From positions 76,664,069 through 76,728,068 of the forward strand of contig CM065301.1 in the NCBI GenBank assembly GCA_032871835.1: 64,000 nt of DNA, given 5' to 3'. The notes below the pieces were generated by a model. The model was not told where the DNA came from. It saw only the letters and a program-made list of their open reading frames with translations, and ran no database searches. This document shows positions 11,401-22,923 of the stretch, piece by piece. A program made the translations under genes and the position numbers. Each line of letters begins with the position of its first letter. The stretch's first letter is position 1. This DNA is from Dipteronia dyeriana. Its lineage: Eukaryota > Streptophyta > Magnoliopsida > Sapindales > Sapindaceae.

Positions 11401-14004
11401 TTTCGGGCATTCAAAATGAATTACATGGGAGAGGACTCAAACTTCTTCGTTTTCCTAAGGACCTCCGGCCTCATCTTCTACAGAGTGAACCTCGCCCCCT
11501 GCTCCCCTCTCCGGTTCGTAGCTCTTCCTAGTCAGCTACATCTACCGCCTCCGCCATCTTCTCCTAGGGATCAGCCTCTTTCACGACTTCATTGATCATC
11601 GCCATAACTTCAGGCGGTATGGCTGCATCAAGAAGGCTGGCCACTGACTCAGGTATAATCCCGCCTTCTGTTGACTCCACTCCTGAGAGCATTATGGGGG
11701 GGGGGGGGGGATCTCTGGCTTCAGTAAGGCTTCCTTCTAGCTCCTCGGTTTAGACCCCCCTCAAGGATTCTCCAGAACCAGATGCTGGGAAGGTTGGAAC
11801 AGGAGGAGGCAGATCGGGCACCTCCAACCGCTTCCCAACTCCCTCCCCAGAATGACCAGCTCCATCATTTTTGGGGCGAGACATCTCTGCAGCCCGTGAC
11901 ATAACCTCTTCTCTATCCCAATCGGCGATGCTGAAGAGATCAAATAAGGGAAGAAGCTCTACTACAACCTAATAGGAGGCATAGAAGTACCCCTTATTAA
12001 AATAGGATTCCACCTCGGCCTGGAGCTGGGTAATTTGAACCTGCAAAGCTTGGTTCCCGACATCCAGAGTCTTCATTTCTCTCTTCCAGTCATCCCGCTG
12101 GCTAAATGGTCGCTTCGACCAGAGAGTTTCCTGATCAAAAGCCTATTTTAACCTCTCATGGTCGCACTGGAGCTCAGCTAGATGTGTTTCCATTCCTTGT
12201 TGGCTAGAGGTTATCTCCCGGACCAGGGCTTCAGCCCGCGCAAGCAACCCCATGGCTCGCTCAGCCTCAGCCTCAGCCTCAGCCTCAGCCTTGGCTGCCC
12301 GATCGCTGAGGGAGGCCACCTGATTTCCCATGGCAACCTGAAACTTGAAGGCCTGCAAAGGAAATTCATGTTAGAAAATGATAAATCAAACTGCTGAATG
12401 AGGAAGTAAAGCGATGATTACCTCCGCTAGAATGGCAGACCCTTTAGTAATCATGATATCCACGGGCATTGAAGTCATCCTATAAAGCCCGCTGCCTGGA
12501 CAGGATGCAACAAATTGCTTCAGGAACTCGTTCTGACCCGTCGAGCATAATTGATGGTTGGGGCGAGAAGGGTCGACCTCAGGAGTATCGGCTTCGGGCT
12601 CCCTAGAAACCTGGACTGCCCGAGATACAGTCGGATCAGTAGAAATGGATGATATGATTAGGGAAGCATCAGTTAAAGCAGCAGAAACTAGTGGTGATGG
12701 GACAAAGGCGGACGTGTCAAAGGCTTGGGAAGTTGGCCCTCCTCGGTTTAGAGCTTTCGCCACCCGAGACGTAAGGATAACCATCTTAGACTTCACCTGA
12801 GAAGGCGATGGAGCAGAAGTAAGCAAGGTCGCAACCTTAATTGTTGACCCTCCCCCCCCCCCCCCCCTCTTCTTCGAAGCGGTAGAGAGAGCTCCCGGGG
12901 ATGATCTGGAAGGTGGATGAGGGATCCTTGCTTGCCGGGCTTCATGAGAAGCTGGAGCAACAACAAACAATGTTAAGAAAGGGGTTAAGACCATCAAAAC
13001 TAAACCATCAAACAATCCAAAAGCGTGATAAAGCCAGATACTTACAAGGAGTAGCATCAGAGATTCGCAGGTACTTGTTCACCCTGTGGGTCCAAGGGGT
13101 CAGCAGTTGGAAACTTTAAATTAAGATAATTCCTGGCTAAGATGGTCTTCAATACCGCTTCAGACTCAGTGAGAAAGGAGTCTCGATCCCATGAGGGTTT
13201 TTCATTGAAAGCAGTGGGGACCACGAGCTCATGCCCGTCGACTAATACAGAGCTCCCCCAGTCTCCCCCTACCAATACCCACTCCTCTTTCCAGGCGTGG
13301 TCTTTCTTTGAAGCCCTGAGGATGATAAAATTAAACTTGTTCTTGGCCTTGGCATAGAATTGGCCTCGAGGAACCCCAGCCAGACTACCTATCTGGAAAA
13401 GGAAGGCGAGTTCCTCAGCCCCAGGCTCCCTAGTTACACTACTCATCTCGCATTGCTCCCTCCATAACACAAGGAAGCCGACTAGATGCCTCCAGAAGCC
13501 AGGCGTCAGTTGGAGCAGAGCCAGCTGAAGGGCATTAAGAGCTCACCGAAGAGTAGGGTGAAGAGGGAGCCTCACCCCGCTCTCAAAACTTGTGACGTGG
13601 ATAGGAAGTACTCCTTTGGGGGGGTAAAAACGTCATAATTCATGTGGGGGACAGTGAAGGAAATGGTGTTATGACTACCGTATTTGTCCCGAAGACGGAT
13701 AATCGACTAAGGGTCGACTGTAGAATCAGGGATGACCCTGGGTTCGAAAGGAGGGGGTCGTCCCTGAAAGAAGCTCCGCCACTGTAACCTGAACCTTCCC
13801 AACAACGTCGACTCTCTCCCCGACATCAGAATCCTCGTCAACTAGGTTTAGAGGGTTGTCATGCTGGTTCGAGAAGCCGGAGCCAATAGAGACGTTCCTG
13901 CTAGAAAACCGGCGCTGGCGGACCGGGGAAGATTCCTCATCGCTTAAAATTCCACGCACCCGTTTATGAGGAACTAGGTTAGGGCCTCTGGTGCCCTCAA
14001 CCAA
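11400..14004 (-). pseudogene. Tat antisense extra ORF (aORF), decayed
   Basis: Minus-strand frames 14004-13726, 13470-13057, 13057-12386, 12358-12143 and 11943-11761 together look like one former gene opposite to gag-pol. The N-terminal part is acidic and serine-rich. The middle part (GVPRGQFYAKAKNKFNFI..KKDHAWKEEWVLVG) resembles the plant 'putative gypsy-type transposase' domain family. The C-terminal part is a coiled coil with an Ala-Glu repeat (12260-12300). Extra antisense ORFs at this position are known in Tat/Retand elements; their role is unknown. Stops, frameshifts and homopolymer runs (C14 near 12855, G15 near 11697) break this copy. Confidence 0.7.
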
Positions 14005-14108
14005 GGTGTCAATATTGTCTGCGGAAGTCGAGATAAACGGGTAAGAAGAACTTGAAAATAAGGAGAAGACAGAGGGAAATCGACAGAAAAAAGCAGGAAA
14101 GAAGAAAT

Positions 14109-14821
14109 CAATGAGAAATTATTTTTGAGAGAATAATGAAAATCAATGATTCTCTTGTTAACTCTGAAAAATAATGGTTTACTATCTTTTATTGCTTGAA
14201 ATGTGTGATTGTGTGAGTCCCTTGTGAACAAGTTAACATGCTTATTAATATGTGGAGCATATGTTAAGGGGGAGCTTAGTTTGTTAAACTTAGTTCTCTA
14301 TACAACTTGTTTGCTCACTATCTCATGATTTCATTGTGCATCCCTTATACCCTTGTTGTCATTTTTAATTGGTATTTATCTCTCTCTAGGTTGTGTAATA
14401 CGTTTTTGTCTATTCCTTGTCAAAAAGGGGGAGAAAGTGTTTCCTCACCATGTTACATGCTTTTGTTATAAAGGGGAGACAATCCCTTAAGGGGGATAAA
14501 TTTTGTCTTAAGGGGGAGAAAGTAAGGGGGAGAAAATTTTTGTGTTTGCATGAGATAATAAGTGTTAAGGGATATTTTGTTTGGTATTTGTATATTGTTT
14601 GTTTATCTCACCTATCTTCTTTGTAGAAGATTTCTTTTGGTTGTTCTTGTCTCACAGGTGCTTTGAATGTGTGAAGATGTTCTTAAAGGCTCATGAAGAC
14701 ATTTTAGTCTAGGAATATCTCTTTGTAATGTGAGGATATGAGAATGCAATCAACATTGATTATGAGAGATCTTTGTATGGTGAGGTAGAGGTTTTGTCAT
14801 GCTATAGCCAAAGGGGGAGAT
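14109..14821 (+). repeat. Multi-PPT segment duplicated upstream of Sirevirus 5' LTR
   Basis: This segment matches 22215-22923 almost base for base. It holds at least six purine tracts (near 14265, 14422, 14469, 14488, 14509 and 14808), ending in CAAAGGGGGAGA directly before the LTR. It is the 3' end of an internal region that should lie only inside the element. The match stops at about 14109, where Tat antisense-ORF sequence begins. Confidence 0.85.
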
Positions 14822-15578
14822 TGTTAGGTTCTAGATTTGTGTTAGCTTGATTCGAAAACAAAACTTCATTTCTTTGTAATGCTTAGTTGCTTAAGTGGTT
14901 CGTGATGATAAGAGCTTCAAGGAAGAAAAGCAACTTCTCATGATGCAAAGTTCGTCTTCAAGAGGATTGGTACTATTCTTGGATGCTAAGAATTTTGAGA
15001 TCCTTCTTCCTCTTGCAAGGAGTAGGCGCACACACACATAATTCATTCATATGTCTCCCTGCTTAGTTGTGCATCATTATATGCGCAAACACACACAATT
15101 CATATATTTGTATCCCTACATCATAGTGCATCATTTGGTATAACACATTCACACACTTGAAGTTGAATGCTCATGCATTGGTATGAAAGTAGCATGTTTT
15201 GGAAAATGTATGATTGGAGACTATCTCTATGTAGTTTGCATTCTTGTGTGAAATATGTTTGTTTGTTTATATGTTTGTAAAACATGGACCTTGAACTTGA
15301 TTTTAGTCTTAGATTTTTCATGATTGAGATCCGGTCATTTCGGTTACTCATTCTATTGATTTCAAGTTCTAAGTCAAAAGAACTACACTTTCAACTCATG
15401 TTGCATACATTGTCTTCGTCTTCATATTTCTAGTCGAATTCTTATTTTTTGGGTTGAGTATCTTATATGTCCATGTCCGTGAGGGATTCTTGGTTTGTAA
15501 TCTTCAAACAGATTCAAATTCGGAGTTCGGAGACCAAAGAACGGTCGAAGAACGTGAGGAGAGGGCAAGGGGTAAGGT

Positions 15579-15654
15579 GTGATGGCTTAAGCCATCACCA
15601 TGCACCAACCCGAGATGGGGCGTGGCCATCTTGGCCACAAGAGTGCTCTGCCCC
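15579..15654. promoter_or_regulatory. Palindrome and hairpin in Sirevirus 5' LTR
   Basis: A perfect 20-bp palindrome (15579-15598, half-site GTGATGGCTT) is followed by a hairpin at 15617-15654. The hairpin has an outer stem GGGGC/GCCCC and an inner stem GTGGCCA/TGGCCAC with a TCT loop. Both are kept in the 3' LTR (23681-23700 and 23719-23756). Sirevirus LTRs are known to carry conserved palindromic motifs in a CpG-rich zone; a promoter or protein-binding role is inferred. Confidence 0.6.
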
Positions 15655-16488
15655 AAGACGCTCACATGCCATATTGGGGAGACACTAAGGAAGAAGGGCA
15701 AAAATGTCTTTTTGGCTTTTCATTCTTTAAAACCTCTCATTCCCTCTCATTTCATAAGATAAGAACAAGTTGAGAAATTGAAGAACAAGTGCAGAATTTT
15801 TCTCTCAACATTTTGATTTTTGTTTTTGTGATAACTTCTTCATTTCTACTCCGATTCACTTGATTAAAAAACCGATTTCGAGTGTCTTGAAGAGTTCTAC
15901 AAACCCCAAGCATTTCCAGAACCAAAGTATGTCTACATATTTCGTTGTGATCTGATCTTCAGTTCGTGATTGCATCCTTATTGGTAAAATCATCTTCTTC
16001 TTAGTTCTCTTCTTAGATCTTCTTATTGATTGATGTTATTTGATTAAGAAGCATGACTAGGATGATTTTGATATCATTTTATGGTTTGTTGATTTGATTT
16101 TTAAGTTTAGCTAGATTTGTGATATATTGAATGATTTATGCTAAACTTGATAAACATGGAATTGTTTCTAGAAATCCTTTGTTCTTATGCTTGATTGATT
16201 GTTTCTAGATCTAATTTCATTTTCTAATAACTAGGTTTTGTTTCAATTGATGTCTATTTCTTCATATCTATTTTCGTAGTTGATAACATGCTTAAGTTGT
16301 CTAGATGCATTTGTGATTGATCTTTGAAAGCATAATCTAGTCATCTAGTTGCATGTCCATAGAATTTGTTGATCATCATTTTCTATGTTGAGTGCTTGTC
16401 TGCGTTTTGCATTCATGATCACTTAGATGCCTTGTGAAGAGGTGGAAAGTCTCATATCTTAGAGTGATTCTTTGATTTGAGCATTTGT

Positions 16489-16705
16489 AAGTCTTAGCTA
16501 GAGTCGAGAGGACTTGGATAGCTAAGCAAGTGGAAGTCTCGACAAGAGGTGTGAGACCTCAGATTATTGAGCAAGAAAGTCTTGACAAGAGGTGTGAAAC
16601 CTCGGATTGTCGAGCAAGGAAGTCTTGACTAGAGTCGGGAGGACTCGGATAGTCAAGTAAGAAGTCTTGCCTAAGGTCGGGAGGATCCAAATAGGTGAGC
16701 AAGAA
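16489..16705. repeat. 43-45-bp tandem repeat in Sirevirus 5' LTR
   Basis: Units built on GAAGTCTTGACAAGAGGTG and CCTCGGATTGTCGAGCAAG repeat about five times. The 3' LTR (24589-24760) has one unit fewer, the missing one being a GACTAGAGTCGGGAGGACT-type unit. Confidence 0.8.
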
Positions 16706-17064
16706 ATTTTCCTAGAGACAGGGTGTCTTGGATAGGAAGTCGGTTTTGTAGATCACTAGGTTTAAGATATAGTGAGAGTGAGAGCTCATAGAGCATGTGT
16801 GATTTTTTGAATGTGTAACTCTATTTGAAATAGTGGATTTGCTTTTGCCGGTGGTTGTGGTATCAACCCGTGGATGTTTCCTCTTTGGAGCTTTTACCAC
16901 GTAAATATTGTGTGTCATTGTTTGCAATTTTCATTAAGCATTGTTAGAATTGCATTGTTTTTATAAGAAGATAAAAATTGGAACATATACCTATTCACCC
17001 CTCCCCCCCCCCCCCCCCCCCCCTCTAGGTATATTCACATTATAAATATCAAGGGAATTTCAAT

Positions 17065-17077
17065 TGGTATTAAAGCA
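17065..17077 (+). other. Sirevirus primer-binding site
   Basis: TGGTATTAAAGCA lies two bases after the LTR end. It differs by a few bases from the plant copia site TGGTATCAGAGCA, complementary to the initiator methionine tRNA. Confidence 0.7.
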
Positions 17078-17112
17078 TGTGTCTAGACGCACTTAGATAG
17101 ATCTTCTTTGTA

Positions 17113-18243
17113 GTGTTTGTTATCTTCTTTTGTTTCATCATGATTAAAGAAATGTACTCTTTTGTGACTTCTCTTGTTGAAAATGAGTCTATTGACTTAG
17201 ATGATCAAAAGATCAAAGATCTTATTCAAGAAAATGAAAGGATCTCTAAGATCAATAAGTCTCTCATTAAGAAGTTAGAAAATCATGATTGTAGCTCAAG
17301 ATGTGTTATTGATCTTAATGACAAAATTCTTAATCTTGAGAAAAACTTGATTGATAGCAATGATAGATTAAGTATTTTGAAGCATGAAATTGAGCAAAGA
17401 GATGAATCTCTTGATCGTGCTAAGAGAATTGAAAATATGCTTAGAGTAAAACTTAATGAGCATGAGAATCAAGAGAAAGTGCTTAATGACAAACTTAATG
17501 AGGCTAAAGAGATTATTAACAAGATGTTATCTAGCTCTAACAAAGTGAAAGCTCTCATTAAGGTTGGAAATTCTTCAAGTGACAAAAGAGGTTTAGGATA
17601 TGTTAATGAAAATTCAACTCTTTCATCTAACAAATCTACTTTTGTCAAAGCTTGTAGCAATTAAATGTAGGTACACTCTCTAACAGTAAAGCCATGAATG
17701 CTACCGGAGGTGCCTCAACATCAACAATGAAAATCAAGGAAAAGACTCAACAATGCTAAAGACAAGCTACATTATCATCAAATGCAAAAGGCAAGACATC
17801 TAGTGTTGCACGCCAAAGAGGTAAAAATGTGAGAAGGCAAAATGAGTTGAATGCTCAAGAAAATGGTAAACTTCTCAAATTCATACCTATTTGTCATTAT
17901 TGCAACATGGTAGGACACATAAGACCTAGATGTTATGAATACATTCGTAAATGTAGAATTGCCAATGATTTGCATGATATGTCTTTGAATGGTCCTAGGT
18001 AATCATCCATGTATGGATCTAGAATTAGACCTAAGAAGACCTTGGAAAAGCATGTTGAGAATAAATGTGTTGATTATTTGTTTGTTAAATCTTGTGTTGT
18101 GCCTCGTTCTACTATGCATAAGAAAGTTGATAATGCTTTGTTTGATTTGTTGGAAAATATAACTAATGGAGTCAATGTGCCTAAAAACAAGTCAAAGCAT
18201 GTTAATAAAAGTAGGAATGAGAAACTTGTCAAGAAAGTTTAGG
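17113..18243 (+). pseudogene. Sirevirus gag, N-terminal capsid part missing
   Basis: The frame from 17113 to 17664 is a heptad-rich coiled coil (about residues 20-150) followed by DKRGLGYVNE, a phrase typical of the C-terminal half of Sirevirus gag. A broken stretch then encodes a CCHC knuckle, CHYCNMVGHIRPRC (about 17893-17935). Another frame (18009-18242) holds the knuckle-to-protease linker with a small VKKVWVKKVWVKK triplication near 18230-18280. The capsid domain that normally precedes the coiled coil is absent, so this copy had lost gag function before or beside its stops. Confidence 0.75.
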
Positions 18244-18296
18244 TCAAGAAAGTTTGGGTCAAGAAAGTTTGGGTCAAGAAAAACACAACACAATGT

Positions 18297-19550
18297 TTGG
18301 TTGCACAATATGCTTTAAGAGCTAATTCATCCTATTGTTGGTACCTAGACAGCGGTTGCTCTAGGAATATGACCGGTAACAAGGAATTCTTTAAGAATCT
18401 TGTTATGAATGATGGTGGATGGGTTACATTTGGTGATGGCACCGAAAAGCAAGTTCTAGGCAAGGGAACAATTTGCATCCCCGGATTGCCTAAACTTCGT
18501 GACACCTTGTATGTAGATGGTCTACAAACTAATTTAATAAGCATCACTCACTTGTGTGAAATTTTTTAAGAAGTTAGCTTTAACAATGATATGTGCACGA
18601 TAATTGATAAAAGGAGCAAAATTGTTTTGAAAGTCAAAAGGTCTTCGGACAATTGCTATTGTTTAGAGGTTGATCCACTAACATGCAATATGGCACATGT
18701 GTGCAACAAGCTTGAATTATGGCATGAAAGATTGGGCCACATGAATTATAAAGATTTAAAGAAGCTTGAGAAATATAACATTGTTAGAGGTATTCCTAGT
18801 CTTGGTAAAAATCTTGATGGTGTTTGTGAACCTTGTCAATTAGGTAAACAAACAAAAGTGTCTCATAAAACGAACACTAATTTTGCTACCAAGAAGCCCT
18901 TAGAACTTGTGCATATGGACCTAATGGGACCAATTCAAACCGAAAGCATAAATGGCAAGAAATACATTTTTGTATGTGTTGATGATTTTTCTCGGTTTGC
19001 TTGGGTATATTTTCTTAGGGACAAGACTGAAACTCTTGGTTACTTTAAGAAATTTTGTAACCAAGTTCAAAATGAAAAAGATCTTGGAATTAAGAAAATA
19101 TGTCGCATTAGGAGTGATCATGGGAGCGAATTTGAAAATGCTAGATTTAGTGAGTTTTGTGATGATTATGGGATTTCACATGAGTTCTCGGCTCCTAGAA
19201 CTCCTCAACAAAATGGTATTGTTGAGAGGAAGAATCGTGTCTTGCAAGAGATAACAAGGGTCATGCTCAATAGCAATAAAGTCCCTAGAAATCTTTGGGC
19301 CGAAGTGGTCAATACCGCATGCTGTGTCACTAATAGAGTTTTTAGAAGGTCCGGCACAAAACAAACCTCCTATGAACTTTGGAAGGGCAAGAAGCCCAAT
19401 GTGAGTTACTTCCACACTTTTGGTAGTAAGTGTTTTATTTTGAATGATAGAGATCACTTAGGAAAGTTTGATGCTAAAAGTGATATTGGTCTCTTTCTTG
19501 GGTATGCTAATAATAGTCGTGCATATAGAGTGTTCAACTTGAAAACTTAG
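18297..19550 (+). pseudogene. Sirevirus protease and integrase, near intact
   Basis: The protease active site is in WYLDSGCS (18340-18363). One stop at 18567-18569 separates it from the integrase. The integrase keeps the HHCC zinc region (WHERLGH.., CEPCQLGK), the first Asp in CVDDFSRF, the second in RSDHGSEF, and the Glu in QNGIVERKNR. All three catalytic residues are present. Integrase joins element DNA to the chromosome. It ends at the stop at 19548-19550 and RT follows. Confidence 0.85.
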
Positions 19551-19556
19551 ACTATT

Positions 19557-21437
19557 ATGGAGTCTATTAGTGTGAAAATAGATGATCTTAGCATGCTTGA
19601 TTTGTGTGATAATAATGGTGTCAATGAATCTAAAGAACATTTGTTGAATGACACTAAAGCACCTATTGATGTGACTAGTTGTGATGAAAGTGAATCTAGT
19701 CATAATGATGAAAATGGTAGTGTTGCTAGAGAAGAAAGTCAAGAGTTAGAAAATGGTTTGAATGATGACCAACAAGATGTTGGAAATTTTAATTCTAGAC
19801 TTAGGAACATGCATTACCAACAAGACATCATAGCTGATTTGAATGAAGGGATTAGAACTAGAAGGCAACTAGCTAACCAAATTTCATATGCTTGCTACAC
19901 TTCTCAAATTGAGCCCAATAATATTAATGAAGCAATTATTGACGAATATTGGGTTAATGTCATGCAAGAAGAATTAAATCAATTTGAGAGGAATAAAGTA
20001 TGGTCATTGGTTCATAGACCAAAAGATATCAATGTGATTGGTACAAAATGGGTGTTTAGGAATAAGACCGATGAATGTGGCAAGATTGTGAGAAATAAAG
20101 CAAGACTAGTGGCTCAAGGGTACACTCAAGTTGAGGGTGTAGACTTTGATGAGACTTTTGTACCCCTTGCACGTCTTGAGTCCATTAGACTTTTGTTGTC
20201 CATTGCATGTCTTAAGAAATTCTAATTGTTTCAAATGGATGTCAAAAGTGCTTTTCTCAATGGATACCTTCAAGAAGAAGTGTAAGTTGAACAACCTAAG
20301 GGTTTTGTAGACCCACACTCTCCTAATCATGTGTTTAAGTTGAAAAAGGCTCTTTATGGCCTTAAGCAAGCCTTTAGAGCTTGGTATGATAGGTTGACTC
20401 AATATCTTATTGACAACCAATAAAGGAGAGGTGGTATTGATAGAACATTATTTGTCAAGCATTATAACAATGACATTTTTGTTGCAAAAATATATGTTGA
20501 TGATATAGTGTTTGGGTCTACATGTAAAACCAAGGTTGATGATTTTGTGAATGTGATGTCAAGAGAATTTGAAATGAGTACGGTAGGTGAACTTAATTAC
20601 TTTCTAGGCATGCAAGTGAAATAATCTAGCAATGGTATCATGTTGTCTCAATCTAAGTATACTAGAAATCTTGTTAAGAAATTTGGTCTTGAAAGTGGAA
20701 AAGAATTTGAAACACCTATGAGTACAACATTAAAACTTGACAAAGATGAAAAAGGAAAAAATGTTGATCAAAGTCTCTATAGGAGCATGATAGGTAGCCT
20801 TCTCTACCTAACGGCTAGTAGGCCGGATAATTGTTTTAGTGTAGGTTTGTGTGCTAGGTTTCAAGCTAATCCAAAAGAATCTCACTTGAAAGCCGTTAAA
20901 AGAATCATTAGGTATATAAAAGGAACACATAATCTTGGTTTATTCTATTCCTTTGATACTAATGATATTCTTGTTGGCTATTGTGATGCGGATTGGGCAG
21001 GAAACATTGATGATCGTAAAAGCACATCAGGCTGTTGCTTTTACTTTGGGAATAATTTGATTGATTGGCTAAGCAAGAAACAAAATTCTGTCTCTCTTTC
21101 ATAATTCGAAGCCGAGTACATTGTGGCCGGAAGTGCTTGCACACAACTTCTATGGATGAAACAAATTCTCAAGGATTATGAGATAAATCAAGGTAAAATG
21201 ACTCTCTATTGTGATAATATGAATGCCATTAATATCTCTAAAAATCTGGTTCAACACTCACGCATAGAGCATATAGATAGTAGGTATCATTTCATTAGAG
21301 AACTTGTTGAACATTCAATAGTAACTCTTAAACATATGCCTACTAAGAATCAACTTGCGGACTTGTTCACAAAGCTTTTGGACAAAGAGAAATTTGTATC
21401 TCTTAGAAGATCCATTGGCATGATTTGTGTTGATTAA
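19557..21437 (+). pseudogene. Sirevirus reverse transcriptase and RNase H, with stops
   Basis: The RT domain starts at GTKWVFRNK (about 20041) with ARLVAQGYTQ and FDETFVPLARLE. The catalytic YVDD box (20493-20504) is intact. In-frame stops fall at about 20223, 20281, 20420, 20622 and 21102. RNase H shows YCDADWAG, FEAEY and YCDN with the needed acids, then the HIDSRYHFIREL tail. Several stops fit single transitions. The 5' part (19557-20000) is the acidic linker between integrase and RT. Confidence 0.85.
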
Positions 21438-22214
21438 TGCTTGTGTGTGGTTATGAGTGGCTTGATAAGCAAAACTATATTGTATATCTATTTCTTTGAG
21501 ATCTACTCATGCGAGAAGTAATGATCTTGATGAAATAGCTTTTATTGCTTCTAGATCATGAACTTAAGTCTTTGTAAATCTTGTTTTTAAAAAATGCACA
21601 ATTGCTTCTCTTATATGTTTAAGTTTAACTAATTGAGTTTGAAAGCATGTAGATTATGGATGCATCTTAAAGTTCATTGTCTAGTACATGATAGATGACC
21701 TATGGTTAGTATTCATTTTGCTTCGGCATCTACATAGAACTCAACGAGCACCTTCATGGAAAGGGCTACACACCTTGGTTGTGAAGTCGCCCAATGTAGG
21801 AAAGGGCTCTACACCATTGTGATGAGTGAAAGCCATCATGAAGAGAATATGTTTATGTTAGAAAAAATCAAAGAAGTGTTGAAAAAGAATCAATAAAAGA
21901 AAGATCTTTGACTCAAAGCCTAAAAAGAAATGGAGGAAAACTTAAAATGGAGTATAGTTAAAAATTGTGATTGCTCGGGTTGAAAAACATAAATGGAATG
22001 ACAAACCACATGCACACACACGCTCACATGTTGAAATCAATTCTCTTTAAAGCAAAAAAAAAAACGGATGATAATCGGTTTGACCTTGATTGGAAAAGCT
22101 TTATATGGATAGATGTTGAAATAGTTTGCATGTTGATATCACAATAACTTATTTTATATATGCTTGAAGGATTTTTCACACACACATTTTTGCATAATGT
22201 GCTTGATTTATTAG
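21438..22214. other. Sirevirus 3' non-coding spacer
   Basis: There is no envelope-like ORF, though some Sireviruses have one here. A short direct repeat, GGAAAGGGCT.CACACC, occurs near 21760 and 21802. Otherwise I see nothing. Confidence 0.55.
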
Positions 22215-22923
22215 CAATGAGAGATTATTTTTTAGAGAATAATAAAAATCAATGATTCTCTTGTTAACTCTGAAAAATAATGGTTTACTATCTTTTATTG
22301 CTTGAAATGTGTGATTGTGTGAGTCCTATGTGAACAAGTTAACATGCTTATTAATATGTGGAACATATGTTAAGGGGGAGCTTAGTTTGTTAAACTTAGT
22401 TCTCTATACAACTTGTTTGCTCACTGCCTCATGATTTCATTGTGCATCTCTTATACCCTTGTTGGCATTTTTAATTGGCATTTATCTCTCTCTAGGTTGT
22501 GTATTATGTTTTATCTATTCCTTGTCAAAAGGGGGAGAAAGTGTTTCCTCACCATGTTACATGCTTTTGTTATAAAGGGGAGACAATCCCTTAAGGGGGA
22601 TAAATTTTGTCTTAAAGGGGAGAAAGTAAGGGGGAGAAAATTTGTGTTTGCATGAGATAATAAGTGTTAAGGGATATTTTGTTTGGTATTTGTATATTGT
22701 TTGTTTATCTCACCTATCTTCTTTGTAGAAGATTTCTTTTGGTTGTTCTTGTCTCACAGGTGCTTTGAATGTGTGAAGATGTTCTTAAAGGCTCATGAAG
22801 ACATTTTAGTCTAGGAATATCTCTTTGTAATGTGAGGATGTGAGAATGCAATCAACATTGATTATGAGAGATCTTTGTATGGTGAGGTAGAGGTTTTGTC
22901 ATGGTATAGCCAAAGGGGGAGAT
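22215..22923 (+). other. Multiple polypurine tracts before Sirevirus 3' LTR
   Basis: At least six AAGGGGGAG-like tracts (near 22371, 22528, 22577, 22592, 22612 and 22911) precede the 3' LTR; the last directly abuts it. Repeated polypurine tracts are a known Sirevirus trait and prime plus-strand synthesis. Confidence 0.8.

Larger units (their letters stand above)
14822..17062 (+). repeat. Sirevirus 5' LTR
   Basis: This 2241-bp LTR begins TGTTAGG after a polypurine tract and ends AATTTCA just before a TGGTATTAAAGC primer site. It matches 22924-25111 with only a few percent difference by eye. It includes a 20-bp palindrome, a GC-rich hairpin, a 43-45-bp tandem repeat, and a long C run (about 17000-17023). 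Open frames such as 15121-15351, 15467-15688 and 16712-16927 are not genes. Confidence 0.88.

Noticed and set aside
12182..13357. Plus-strand frames 12182-12397, 12558-12800, 12901-13119 and 13142-13357
   Set aside because: They are shadows of the minus-strand antisense ORF, which shows the family likeness.
21438..22214. Envelope-like ORF in the Sirevirus
   Set aside because: No frame of useful length follows RNase H on the plus strand.
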